Positions 9,056-17,029 of a stretch of 64,000 bases of DNA are shown piece after piece. The stretch's first letter is position 1. Each line of letters starts with the position of its first letter. The notes beneath the pieces were generated by a model. That model was not told where the DNA came from, did not search any database, and saw nothing but the letters and a program-made list of their open reading frames with translations. Location: NCBI GenBank assembly GCA_026129745.1, contig JAHCHL010000001.1, positions 1 to 64,000 of the forward strand. Direction: 5' to 3'. Source of the DNA: Fimbriimonadales bacterium (GTDB lineage Bacteria > Armatimonadota > Fimbriimonadia > Fimbriimonadales > ATM1). The translations under genes and the position numbers were made by a program.

Positions 9056-10137
9056 GCGATGTCGACTTCTTTGCACAGGTAGACATCTTGAATCGCATGA
9101 AGGATTTCGATGCCTTCATTCATCGGTCTTTGGAATGCCTTTCTGCCAGAAATCAATCCCATTCCACCTGCGCGTTTGTTGATGACAGCCGTCATCACCG
9201 CGTCCTGAAGATCATTGTCGCCGCTCGCTCCACCCGAATTGATCAAACCGGAACGCCCCATGTAGCAATTCGCGACTTGGTATCGGCAGAGATCGATCGG
9301 ATGGTCGCTCGTTAGGTCAGAATAGATCCGCTTATCGGTCTTTCCGTAGCTGCTTCCTTCCATGTTGAGTGCTTGGTAGCCACCGTTGTTTTCGGGAAGT
9401 TTCTGCTTGATGATGTCTGCCTCAATAGTGACACCGAGATGGTTCGCCTGGCCGGTCAGATCTGCCGACACGTGATAGTCTTTGTCTTTTTTGAATTGCG
9501 GATTTCGCAGGTAGCACCAGAGAACGGTGGCCATTCCGAGTTCGTGTGCATGGTGGAATGCTTGACTCACCTCCACGATCTGCCGACCGCTCTCCTCGCT
9601 GCCATAGTAGATCGTTGCGCCAACTGCGACGGCACCCATATTCCAAGCTTGCTCGACGTTTCCGAACATGATCTGGTCGAACTTGTTCGGATAGGTTAAC
9701 AGTTCGTTGTGGTTGAGCTTCACGATAAACGGAATCTTGTGCGCATACTTGCGCGAACAAGCTCCGAGCACGCCGAGTGTCGAAGCTACGGCGTTGCAAC
9801 CGCCTTCAATGGCAAGTCGAATAATGTTCTCAGGATCGAAGTAAATCGGATTCTTCGCGAAGCTCGCACCTGCGCTGTGCTCAATTCCTTGGTCGACTGG
9901 CAAGATGCTTACATATCCCGTTCCGCTTAGCCGGCCATGATCGACAATCTGCTGCATCGACCGCATGACCTGTGGCCCTCTGTCGGTTTTCGAAACAACA
10001 CGATCGACGAAGTCAGGGCCTGGCAAATGAATCAGGCCGCTGTCGATCGTTTTGCACTTGTGACTGAGCAAGCTCTCAGCGTTCTCACCGAGAATTTCGG
10101 CGATTCGGTCGATTTCTCTCTGGGCGGTTATGGACAT
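9052..10137 (-). CDS. fbaB: Class I fructose-bisphosphate aldolase, DhnA/FbaB type
   Basis: 361 residues, the usual length of the archaeal/bacterial DhnA-type class I aldolase that cleaves fructose 1,6-bisphosphate via a lysine Schiff base. Recognisable stretches are [20 protein letters not shown] (about residue 76), [24 protein letters not shown] and the C-terminal [20 protein letters not shown], in which the phosphate-binding and catalytic region lies. Cytoplasmic glycolysis/gluconeogenesis is the expected role. It is a single gene; upstream lies a lipoprotein gene in the same direction. Confidence 0.9.
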   Translation of the reverse strand: MSITAQREIDRIAEILGENAESLLSHKCKTIDSGLIHLPGPDFVDRVVSKTDRGPQVMRSMQQIVDHGRLSGTGYVSILPVDQGIEHSAGASFAKNPIYFDPENIIRLAIEGGCNAVASTLGVLGACSRKYAHKIPFIVKLNHNELLTYPNKFDQIMFGNVEQAWNMGAVAVGATIYYGSEESGRQIVEVSQAFHHAHELGMATVLWCYLRNPQFKKDKDYHVSADLTGQANHLGVTIEADIIKQKLPENNGGYQALNMEGSSYGKTDKRIYSDLTSDHPIDLCRYQVANCYMGRSGLINSGGASGDNDLQDAVMTAVINKRAGGMGLISGRKAFQRPMNEGIEILHAIQDVYLCKEVDIA

Positions 10138-10182
10138 GTTTCGTTCTCTAAGGTCTATTTTGGCAGGAAGACGGCCGTTCCG

Positions 10183-10944
10183 TCAGTCCAAAGGTTTCTC
10201 CAGAGATTCGGCTCCCCTTGTTTGCGGGCCTTTCGCTGCGTCTCTTGCAGTTCGCAAGACTTTGTACGACTCCACTTCGATGACGATCTGCTTTTCGGAC
10301 ACGGCAGACTGCAAGTTTGTGTCGGCATTGTGTTTCTTTGCCCAATCTTCCGATGCGAACGCAGTTCCGATTGCTTCTATCTCAACGCTCTTTGCAATCT
10401 GCTGATAGCGTTCCCAAACTTTGTTCGCTTCGTCGCGCAGTTCCTTTCTGGTCGGTCTGACAAGAATCCGCGGAGTGTCTCCGATCATGTCGTAACGAGC
10501 ACCCAAAACATTCTGTTTGAAGTGTCCCCAAGCGATAGCGTCCGGTGACGACTCTGCAGATCGAATCTGCGAATTGAATTCGCTCACGGCTCTTTGATAC
10601 TTCATGTACTCATCGACATCGGCCGCACTCGCAATGCGTTCGGGCTCGCCATCGAGAGAATTTACGAGCTTTTCCATAGAGTCATGATTCTCGAAAAAGT
10701 CAACCCAATTTAAGCTTGCATCCGGCACAAGAATCAACATGAACGATCCGTCGAAGCGAAAACTGCCGCCCTCTCCGAGTACCCATGCGACAGTCTTGAC
10801 TCGTTCGCCCTTCTTGGAAGCGAGTTGTCCGTATTGAACCATCGGCGCATCGCCCTTCGGTGACGAGGACTTCGAATCGCCGTTCTCGCTTGTTGTGCAA
10901 CCGGCGAATAGTGTTGCTGTCAATAGGAGGGCCTGCCATTTCAT
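10183..10944 (-). CDS. Lipoprotein of unknown function
   Basis: 253 residues. The N-terminus MKWQALLLTATLFAGC is a lipoprotein signal with lipobox LFAGC, so Cys16 should be lipidated. A short Ser/Lys-rich linker follows, then a mixed alpha/beta globular part: charged helices around residues 100-125 (ADVDEYMKYQRAVSEFN) and 170-190 (RKELRDEANKVWERYQQIA), and a final strand QIVIEVESYKV. I recognise no family. It lies between the acyltransferase and aldolase genes, all leftward with gaps of about 45 nt, so it could be co-transcribed. Confidence 0.72.
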   Translation of the reverse strand: MKWQALLLTATLFAGCTTSENGDSKSSSPKGDAPMVQYGQLASKKGERVKTVAWVLGEGGSFRFDGSFMLILVPDASLNWVDFFENHDSMEKLVNSLDGEPERIASAADVDEYMKYQRAVSEFNSQIRSAESSPDAIAWGHFKQNVLGARYDMIGDTPRILVRPTRKELRDEANKVWERYQQIAKSVEIEAIGTAFASEDWAKKHNADTNLQSAVSEKQIVIEVESYKVLRTARDAAKGPQTRGAESLEKPLD

Positions 10945-10990
10945 AGATTTGTATCATGCCGGTTTGGGAGGCTTGGGCGCAAGTGCCGGG

Positions 10991-11587
10991 TTATGCCGCG
11001 AGCCTCCTGAGTTCGGATTCGATCCAGGCGAGGATTTCGTCGTCGGACTCATTGGTGAAGGTTTTGGGTTCGCCGAAGCGGACCGATACACCGCCGAAAG
11101 CTGGCCTTGGGATCAGCTTTGAGAACGGCAGGATCCTGGTCGTTCCTTTGATTCCGGCGCAGATGACTGGCGCTCCAGCTTTGCGAATGATCATGGCTGC
11201 CCCCGGAAGGATTGGCAGCGGGTTTCCGTCTTCGCTGACTTCGCCTTCGGGAAACATCGCGACACACGCTCCGGACTTGAGGTACTCGATGGCGGTTCGG
11301 ATCGCCGTCCGGTCGGCGGTTCCCCGGCGGACAGGAAACGCTTTGAATGCCTTGATTAGTGGCCCTATGACTTTCATCTCGAAAAGTTCGGATTTGGCCA
11401 TGAAGTGAGTGGCACGGGGGATTGCATGGCCGAGGGTCGGGGGATCGGCGTCACTGATGTGGTTAGCGAGGACGAGGAGCGGGCCAGTTCTGGGGACGTT
11501 GGATCGGCCGTAGACCTTGACCGGCCCGAAGAGGAACATGAGGATGGCAGCCAGGATTTTTCCGATCCGCCACACGATCCGCGACAT
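10991..11587 (-). CDS. 1-acyl-sn-glycerol-3-phosphate acyltransferase-like protein (PlsC family)
   Basis: 198 residues if started at the ATG at 11587; an in-frame upstream extension reads as non-protein-like, proline/arginine-rich shadow sequence and was dropped. An N-terminal membrane segment (ILAAILMFLFGPVKVYG) precedes the acyltransferase box NHISDADPP (NHx4D, about residue 46) and the phosphate-binding box MFPEGEVSEDG (about residue 115). PlsC-family enzymes acylate lysophosphatidic acid to phosphatidic acid at the inner membrane. Other lyso-lipid acceptors are possible for family members of this length. Confidence 0.85.
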   Translation of the reverse strand: MSRIVWRIGKILAAILMFLFGPVKVYGRSNVPRTGPLLVLANHISDADPPTLGHAIPRATHFMAKSELFEMKVIGPLIKAFKAFPVRRGTADRTAIRTAIEYLKSGACVAMFPEGEVSEDGNPLPILPGAAMIIRKAGAPVICAGIKGTTRILPFSKLIPRPAFGGVSVRFGEPKTFTNESDDEILAWIESELRRLAA

Positions 11588-11648
11588 CGCCGGTAGTTTA
11601 GCGGAGATACAGAAATCTTGCGGGGTAAATGCCCGGTGAGATTGCGGA

Positions 11649-12644
11649 ATGAAACTTCCGAAGCATTCACCTCCGCGCTCGATGCGGGGTGCGTGTGGGC
11701 GGGGGACGAGCGGAAACATGATGCGAGGCGCCCAAGAAGGCCCTGGTCCTGACGGAGTCAACTTAGTCGGCGACGGGGCACAGAAGCTGAGGATTCTGTT
11801 CAACAGAGTCAGCGCGCTTCCGCGCCTTAATGATGCCGCCGTTAAGTTATTGCGCTTGCTCGAGAACGACAACGCGTCGGTCCATCAGCTCGAACTTATC
11901 ATTTCGAGCGATCCTGCGCTGGCGACGAAAGTTTTGCGCACTGCGTCGATGCTGCTCGACATTCCGTTTCAGCGCCGGCATCTGTCCATTGCGAGCGCAA
12001 TCATGCTCCTTGGCATTCGCAACACGCGATCGGTGGCGCTTTCTCTCGCGATTAATTCGACTTTGCTTACTTCGCGGCGCACACCGTTCTTCGAGCCGAA
12101 GCGTTTCGTTCGGCACAATCTCTTCGTCGCGTTTTCTGCGGCGAACGTTTATCGACGGATACAGCTCGATCGGTTTCCTGATGCGAAATGGTCACCAGAC
12201 GAGATCTTTGCGGCAGGGCTGCTTTACAACTTAGGCATTCCCATTCACTATCACGTCCATCAAGAGCTTTACAACTTTCTCGCGCTGCAAGCGAGAGACG
12301 AATCCGCGACGTTCACTGACATGTTTCGGCGAATGTATGGCGAAACGCTCGGCGATTTGGCCGCTGAAACCGCGAACCTTTGGGAACTGCCGCCACTGTT
12401 TGGCAGAGTGATGCGCGATGTCGAATCGAACATCGAGCTCGATGAGGCATCGCTGCCTGCAGCCTGCGTTCGCTATGGCCGATTCTTGGCGCACGAGTCC
12501 GGCTTTTTCGAGTTGCCATGGGAAGCGCGAGATCAAAATGCGGACGAGATCGTTCAGACGATCGCGTTCGATGCGGACCTCGTTCCTGCGGTGCGCGAGT
12601 TGGCTGAGCGGCAGGTTTCATCTTACGCAAGAATCGCTGCGTGA
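11649..12644 (+). CDS. HDOD-domain signalling protein
   Basis: Up to 331 residues. The start is uncertain: ATG at 11649 or, more plausibly by sequence character, at 11718/11721. The body is an HDOD domain, the non-hydrolytic relative of HD-GYP: LPRLNDAAVKLLRLLEND, LIISSDPALATKVLRTASM, then a helical region with IASAIMLLGIRNTRSVALSL and FAAGLLYNLGIPIHYHVH. HDOD proteins act in regulatory pathways (chemotaxis, DNA damage, c-di-GMP-linked control) as scaffolds. No accessory receiver or GGDEF domain is fused here, so its partner is unknown. Confidence 0.85.
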   Translation: MKLPKHSPPRSMRGACGRGTSGNMMRGAQEGPGPDGVNLVGDGAQKLRILFNRVSALPRLNDAAVKLLRLLENDNASVHQLELIISSDPALATKVLRTASMLLDIPFQRRHLSIASAIMLLGIRNTRSVALSLAINSTLLTSRRTPFFEPKRFVRHNLFVAFSAANVYRRIQLDRFPDAKWSPDEIFAAGLLYNLGIPIHYHVHQELYNFLALQARDESATFTDMFRRMYGETLGDLAAETANLWELPPLFGRVMRDVESNIELDEASLPAACVRYGRFLAHESGFFELPWEARDQNADEIVQTIAFDADLVPAVRELAERQVSSYARIAA

Positions 12645-12980
12645 TTGGCGGATTGCCTGGTTGACGTCCGCCAGCAATTCGTTTCGCATCGTTTGGCCGA
12701 CTTGTCACTCGCGTTCAGCAATGGTGACGAACTCACCGGCAAGTTTGAACTTGATTTTGCCCTCGTCACCGCCGTCACCACTCTCACCGCAAATTTTGGG
12801 ATTTGCGTTCTTTTCATCATGTGATAGCGTTTTGAGCTTAGCTTGCTCGGAGACGAATCCACAAGCGTCCGCATCGTTTAAGGCATTTCAAGCGCGAAGT
12901 GTCAACTGTTTGCCAGCCATTCTTGGAGTTGATGGTGCAACGGAATCGGGGTTGGCGGAATCTGCTATGGTCATTCGCAG
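12645..12980. other. Intergenic region with a possible decayed small gene
   Basis: A 336-bp gap between the HDOD and tspO genes, both rightward. On the minus strand it contains a protein-like but start-less frame, described in the next entry. Immediately before tspO there is a weak TATGGT hexamer 9 nt from the ATG. Nothing else was recognised. Confidence 0.4.
12705..12891 (-). pseudogene. Possible frameshifted small zinc-ribbon-like gene
   Basis: Reading leftward, a 60-codon open frame ends at TGA (12705-12707) with the coding-like tail EGKIKFKLAGEFVTIAERE, preceded by CGFVSEQAKLKTL and KICGE. It has no in-frame start. The -1/+2 frame just upstream begins TTG at 12891 and reads M-K-C-L-K; joining the two frames at about 12876 would give a small protein starting with a Cys pair and CG motifs, like a zinc ribbon. 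A TTGACA -35-like hexamer lies at 12900-12905. This may be a genuine frameshift, a sequencing error or chance. Confidence 0.3.
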
Positions 12981-13499
12981 ATGCCGTCAATGAAGGCTGA
13001 GAGTTTGTGCAACAAACCGACGTCCGTTCAGTTCGCGGGGCTGATCGGCTGGCTGCTGCTGTGCCTCGGTGTTGGTGCCGTCGGCGGCATCGCGTCCGCG
13101 TCGGCTGCCGACTTCTATGCTGAACTCACTCGCCCTACGTGGTCGCCGCCCGCATGGCTCTTTGGGCCGGTGTGGACGTTTCTTTACGTTTCGATGGCGA
13201 TTGCAGCTTGGCTCGTGTGGCGAAACGGTTCGAAGGGCGTGACTTTGGCACTCTGGCTGTTCGGCCTTCAGCTCGCGCTCAATGCACTTTGGAGTTGGCT
13301 GTTCTTCGCATGGCGATTGGGCGGGTGGTCGTTCACGGACATCGTGCTCCTTTGGATCCTGATCGTTTGCACGATTGTGTACTTTTGGCGGATCAGCCGG
13401 GTCGCTGCAGTTCTGCTCATTCCCTATTTGCTTTGGGTCACTTTCGCATCTGCGCTGAATTGGACGCTATGGCAGACGAATCCGAGCGTACTGCAATAG
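12981..13499 (+). CDS. tspO: TspO/MBR family protein
   Basis: 172 residues, the usual length for the five-helix TspO/peripheral benzodiazepine receptor family. It contains the diagnostic WSPPAWLFGPVWTFLYVSMA after helix 1, LALNALWSWLFFAW in the middle, and the C-terminal PYLLWVTFASALNWTLWQ. TspO proteins bind tetrapyrroles and cholesterol-like ligands in the membrane, with proposed roles in porphyrin transport or degradation and stress response. The ATG at 12981 or the one three codons later can serve as start. Neither neighbour relates to haem. Confidence 0.93.
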   Translation: MPSMKAESLCNKPTSVQFAGLIGWLLLCLGVGAVGGIASASAADFYAELTRPTWSPPAWLFGPVWTFLYVSMAIAAWLVWRNGSKGVTLALWLFGLQLALNALWSWLFFAWRLGGWSFTDIVLLWILIVCTIVYFWRISRVAAVLLIPYLLWVTFASALNWTLWQTNPSVLQ

Positions 13500-13536
13500 T
13501 CGCTCTGCGATGCCGCTTCGCAGCTGCAATCAACAA

Positions 13537-14340
13537 TTACGGAGGCGCAAGCGCGACGACGTAATGCCACTCGTTCTGAAGCCGATAACCGTCTGGCGTC
13601 TTGAACGGAGCGACCGCATCAAGGAGCGCTGTGCGAACCGCGTCTTCTCCTGCCACTTGCACTGCTTCGACGACGATCCCTGGAGCAAGCAACCGCCGTG
13701 CCGCTGAGTCTTCATCAGGAAAGACGAAAGCCCAACTCGATTCGAAGCGGTCGATCGGGTCCAGGCCCGCAGCCCGCGCCATGTCTTCCAAAACTCCTTC
13801 TTCAAACAGCTTCGGTGGAGCTGGCGCGTTCGGATCAGGCGGTGGAAAGAACCGCATCAGCGCATGCTTCATCGCATCGAGGTTGCAATTCTCTGGTCGT
13901 CCCCATATTTGGATTACGATCGGTGCACGTGGTTTTGCGACGCGCCCCGCTTCACGCAGAGCTTGCACCATATTTGAAGCATAGAAGAACGAATTGAAGC
14001 CCGTCACGAGGTCGAAAGTATCGTCCTCGAACGGGAGCGCCTCCATCTCGCCTTGCCGGAGATCGGCGTTCGGAACGACACTTCGCGCTTGATCGAGAAG
14101 TCCGGAGGCCGCATCCAGGCCATAGACCTTTGCGCCGCGCTCTGCCGCCAAGCGCAGAAAGACACCGGCGCCGCAGCCAATGTCCAAGACGCGGTCTCCG
14201 CTCTTGATGGGCACTCTATCGAGTGCGGCCATATAAGTGGGGATCTGTTGTTCTTCGATCGCGCGCCAGTCTTCGCCACGAGCACCCCATAAGGGGCCCC
14301 AGCGATTGGCGCTGCCGAGTGGCTTTGTGCCATCGATCAT
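13537..14340 (-). CDS. Class I SAM-dependent methyltransferase
   Basis: 267 residues. The ATG at 14340 is supported by a perfect GGAGG about 6 nt upstream; a longer in-frame extension lacks this and was rejected. Motif I is VLDIGCGAGVFLRLAAERGA (about residue 47), the acidic strand-2 end is KVYGLDAASGLL, and motif II/post-I region reads GEMEALPFEDDTFDLVTGFNSFFY. This is the Methyltransf_11 (UbiE-like) type. The acceptor substrate is unknown; the enzyme is cytoplasmic. It is divergent from the DinB-like gene. Confidence 0.88.
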   Translation of the reverse strand: MIDGTKPLGSANRWGPLWGARGEDWRAIEEQQIPTYMAALDRVPIKSGDRVLDIGCGAGVFLRLAAERGAKVYGLDAASGLLDQARSVVPNADLRQGEMEALPFEDDTFDLVTGFNSFFYASNMVQALREAGRVAKPRAPIVIQIWGRPENCNLDAMKHALMRFFPPPDPNAPAPPKLFEEGVLEDMARAAGLDPIDRFESSWAFVFPDEDSAARRLLAPGIVVEAVQVAGEDAVRTALLDAVAPFKTPDGYRLQNEWHYVVALAPP

Positions 14341-14427
14341 GTTAAGCCTCCTATCGCAACTATTGTACAGCGTCGGACGCAGTTTCGAGCGCGCTTGGTT
14401 AGCCCTCCCCATGCAAAAATCCAGAAT

Positions 14428-14910
14428 ATGGAATTGATCGAGACTTCGAAACAGAGAGCGGTGAGCTGCATGGAGTACTTCTTGCGAAACTTCTCTCATG
14501 TGCCAGATGACAAACTTCATTGGACTCCTACTCCGACTGCGAAGTCTGCAATTCGCATCGCTGCGCATACGGCGCTGTATGCAGGGCGGTTCGCGAAGAT
14601 GATTCGCGATCGGCGGCTGCCTGTCACCGGCAGATTGCAGGAATGGCTGGCTGAACGCGACGCGGAAGAGATGGCGATAACGACGCGCGAAGAGGTGGAG
14701 CGAGTTTTTCGCGAAGGCACGAAAGAGGTACTCGAAGCGCTCGACACCTTGAAGCCAGAAGACATCGAACTGTCACTCGATTCCGGTCAGGGATGGGCGA
14801 TGCCGATGACGTTTTTGATCGGCTTGCCCGGCTTTCATGCGACGCTACATGCGGGACAGATAGACTATTTGCAAACTTGCTGGGGGGATATGGAGGTGTA
14901 TGTTGGGTGA
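14428..14910 (+). CDS. DinB-like superfamily protein
   Basis: 160 residues from the ATG at 14428. The sequence is a four-helix bundle pattern of the DinB/YfiT superfamily: ELIETSKQRAVSCMEYFLRN, then IRIAAHTALYAGRFAKMI containing a putative metal-binding His, and the C-terminal PGFHATLHAGQIDYLQ that supplies two more His residues. Members act as metal-dependent thiol transferases or stress proteins; the exact activity here cannot be assigned. It is divergent from the methyltransferase gene. Confidence 0.82.
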   Translation: MELIETSKQRAVSCMEYFLRNFSHVPDDKLHWTPTPTAKSAIRIAAHTALYAGRFAKMIRDRRLPVTGRLQEWLAERDAEEMAITTREEVERVFREGTKEVLEALDTLKPEDIELSLDSGQGWAMPMTFLIGLPGFHATLHAGQIDYLQTCWGDMEVYVG

Positions 14911-15144
14911 GGGGCTTTTCGACAAACCCCAAGCTGGCCCTCGGCCTTAGAATACAGCGTTTGATCGTGACTGCCAGTAGTGGGCACCGGTACAATCTCA
15001 CTCTCAAATCAGAACCTGGGGTTTCAAGCCCGATCTCGCAAGTATTCGGTTCCTGCCGTCACAACCTTGTATAATGGGGCAGTAGAAGTAAGGCGGGCAT
15101 CCAGCGAGCGAGGTAGTTGGTGGTTCCGCCGAGGAAGGGACGCA

Positions 15145-16128
15145 ATGTTTCGAATGTTTTATGTATGCTTGTTCGCTGGCACAGTGCTGAACTGTGTTCA
15201 TGCAGCCCCTCAGTATGGTTTTGATGGCCCGAAAATATTGCTCAAGACACCTGAGGGTCGCTTGGTCTCAACCACGCTTCAACAAGGACGACCTGCCTGG
15301 GGCAACTTTCAAAATGAGACAGGTCATAGCATTTGGGAGGTCTGGGACCAATCAGGAACAGAAATCTCGCATGGCACGCGAATTTCACTTCGGTTGGTAC
15401 GCGATGGGCTTTTCCTCTCTCATCAGCGAGGCGCAAGTCAGATGGTCGCGAATCGTACAATAGCTGCCGATTGGGAAACATTCGTGGTTGTTCGTGATGC
15501 AGGCGAAGGGCGAGTAAAAAACGGCGACTGGGTATACCTTAAAGCTTATGGACATGGCGACTATGTGTCGGTGAGAATGGATATGATTGGCAAACCACTG
15601 TTTGCCCAAGCCCCTTTACCTGATTCATGGGAGCGTTTTCAGTGGATAGATATCCACGACAATGAGCGGATTTATGACGTAAATCAAGTCACCACAAAAC
15701 GAACGAAGAATAATTGTGTTCTTTACGCGAGAGAAAGGCTTGGAGGTAACACCAAACTTGTTCCGAAGGGGTTGTTTAGTTTAACCAATAAGCTAAAAGT
15801 ATGCGATGTAAGGCCATCTCGGGGACACTACCTAAGTTGGAATCAGTTCTTAGCAGACGGAAATCGGGCCTGGGTAGGTCGCATGGTTGTGATTGAGACC
15901 GGGCAGGAAGAGGGACACGTCGCGGTACTCGAACAAATACACGCTGACGGCACCGTCACGATTCGCGAGTCGAACTACCCCTACGACGTTAGTGACAAGA
16001 AGCTTCCCAATGGTCCTGGCATAAGAAGCCGACGAGGTTATCCTGGTGCCATTCCGCTAGCTTCAGATGGTCGTCCACTTTCAAATTTCAAGTCGCTAAA
16101 GATAGTGGGATTGCGAACTGGGCGTTGA
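15145..16128 (+). CDS. Secreted protein with beta-trefoil-like and CHAP domains
   Basis: 327 residues. The ATG at 15145 follows GAGGAAGG; a signal peptide (MFRMFYVCLFAGTVLNCVHAA) follows directly. Residues about 25-175 contain repeats such as GPKILLKTPEGRLVSTTLQQG, GTRISLRLVRDGLFLSHQRG and GDWVYLKAYGHGDYVSVR, which resemble a fascin/ricin-like beta-trefoil. Residues about 190-320 form a CHAP-type cysteine amidase domain: NNCVLYARERLGG with the candidate catalytic Cys, GHVAVLEQI with the His and RESNYPYD with the acidic/Asn residue. CHAP enzymes cut peptidoglycan or glutathionylspermidine amide bonds. A trefoil binding module fused to CHAP suggests a secreted wall-targeting hydrolase. Confidence 0.75.
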   Translation: MFRMFYVCLFAGTVLNCVHAAPQYGFDGPKILLKTPEGRLVSTTLQQGRPAWGNFQNETGHSIWEVWDQSGTEISHGTRISLRLVRDGLFLSHQRGASQMVANRTIAADWETFVVVRDAGEGRVKNGDWVYLKAYGHGDYVSVRMDMIGKPLFAQAPLPDSWERFQWIDIHDNERIYDVNQVTTKRTKNNCVLYARERLGGNTKLVPKGLFSLTNKLKVCDVRPSRGHYLSWNQFLADGNRAWVGRMVVIETGQEEGHVAVLEQIHADGTVTIRESNYPYDVSDKKLPNGPGIRSRRGYPGAIPLASDGRPLSNFKSLKIVGLRTGR

Positions 16129-16376
16129 AGGCGTCCGTTTCCATGCTGGTCGCTCGAAAGCCGTGGCGTAGCCAGACTCGCCAGCCCGGCAACAGACGTC
16201 TGCCGCTCGGCGGGAGAGTACTACGGGCGGGTTCGGAGGGTTTCTATCCAGCTACTGCTGGCTGTGGTGAGAAAAAAGTTATCGCCGAAGATAATTTGCC
16301 CTCGCTCTCCATTTGCGAAGCCATTGCATATCCATTCCCACAGAATGCGGCGTGCGTGGCCCTATCTACGAGTGAG
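16129..16376. other. Intergenic region, no gene seen
   Basis: About 250 bp after the CHAP gene and before the inverted-repeat element. Open frames exist on both strands but their products are compositionally odd and share nothing recognisable. Together with the element and the region up to 17029 it forms a 900-bp non-coding patch. Confidence 0.35.
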
Positions 16377-16384
16377 TCGGGTGG

Positions 16385-16443
16385 CACGGACAGATTCGTT
16401 TGCAGGTCTGTGCCGGCGAGAACGTATGACGAATCTGTCCGTG
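16385..16443. repeat. REP-like palindrome, left copy
   Basis: The 15-bp arms CACGGACAGATTCGT (16385-16399) and ACGAATCTGTCCGTG (16429-16443) are perfectly complementary and enclose a 29-nt loop. The same arms, with small changes, make the right copy at 16715-16773. Confidence 0.85.
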
Positions 16444-16455
16444 AACGGCCCTCGA

Positions 16456-16688
16456 TCAGGCAATCGCTTCGCAAACATCAATCAAAATCGGAGAATCGCC
16501 TTCTGCGTGAAACGCGCGAGCGCTCGACCGCTTCCAATCGAAGTTGCTTTCAACCAGGCCGCGCCGGAGCGGATTCTCATGAATGGAGTTGATCGCAGCA
16601 CGAATCGCTTTCGGCGATAGCAATACCAAGTTCGTTCGTGAGCATGTCCTGGATCGTTGAAATTCTCGCGAAGCTTGAACTTCTGCAC
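16456..16688 (-). pseudogene. Internally deleted REP-associated tyrosine transposase (RAYT, IS200-like Y1)
   Basis: From a GTG at 16688 one frame reads QKFKLRENFNDPGHAHE and then WYCYRR, the conserved beginning of RAYT-type transposases. At about 16612 the match moves to the next frame, KAIRAAINSIHENPLRRGLV, then FDWKRSSARAF, and ends at TGA (16456). That is the conserved family C-terminus (the IDYIHxNPVRRGLV...W.WSSAR pattern). The central part carrying the HUH metal-binding motif and the catalytic Tyr is missing, so the product cannot be active. It lies exactly between two inverted REP-like palindromes. Confidence 0.82.
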
Positions 16689-16714
16689 GGGGGAGGATGC
16701 TACCCTTCGCCGTT

Positions 16715-16773
16715 CACGGACAGATTCTTTGGGAGCGTGATGTCTCCGTGGGGTCATGAAGAATTTGTCCGTG
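16715..16773. repeat. REP-like palindrome, right copy (inverted relative to the left copy)
   Basis: Arms CACGGACAGATTCTT (16715-16729) and AAGAATTTGTCCGTG (16759-16773) differ from perfect complementarity at one position and enclose 29 nt. Size and loop length equal those of the left copy. Confidence 0.85.
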
Positions 16774-16970
16774 CCACCCGACCTCACACTTGCAGGGGAA
16801 AGTCTCCAAGAGGGGATGGGGTAAGCCTGGCCACCCGGCCGACATTCGCGCTGGGCGACGTCGGGAAGGTGTTTTGGGTTCGCGGCGCATGAGTTTCGCC
16901 ACGGGGCGAATTCGGCCCGTTCTCCGAACCCAGCAGCGTGACGATTCCGGGATAGAATGACAACGGCCGG

Positions 16971-16994
16971 CAGCCGACCGAATCCGGTCGGCTG
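16971..16994. repeat. Strong hairpin upstream of the nuclease-like gene
   Basis: A perfect 10-bp stem (CAGCCGACCG / CGGTCGGCTG) with an AATC loop, 36 nt before the ATG at 17030. It is not followed by a T run, so it is not a standard terminator. It could be an operator, an mRNA stability element or a further mobile-element scar. Confidence 0.6.
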
Positions 16995-17029
16995 CTGGGC
17001 GTTTGGCCGCCGTAGGCGACGGGTAGAAA

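Larger units (their letters stand above)
16377..16781. mobile_element. MITE-like element derived from a REP-associated transposon
   Basis: A 405-bp unit bounded by 16-bp perfect inverted repeats (TCGGGTGGCACGGACA at 16377-16392 and its complement at 16766-16781). Each end is itself a 59-bp palindrome: 16385-16443 with a perfect 15-bp stem, and 16715-16773 with one mismatch. The two palindromes are in opposite orientation and share both outer and inner flanks (the latter reads CTGTCCGTGAACGGC). Between them lies a deleted REP-associated tyrosine transposase. The arrangement is that of a RAYT gene flanked by inverted REP sequences which has lost the transposase core and persists as a non-autonomous relic. 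Confidence 0.8.

Noticed and set aside
11588-11872. In-frame upstream extension of the PlsC-like gene
   Set aside because: The translated extension is Pro/Arg-rich and overlaps the divergent HDOD gene; the family fold begins at the ATG at 11587.
12623-12874. 83-codon open frame starting at an ATG in the HDOD-tspO gap
   Set aside because: Its translation is Ser/Arg/Thr-rich and unlike a protein; the overlapping start-less frame is more coding-like.
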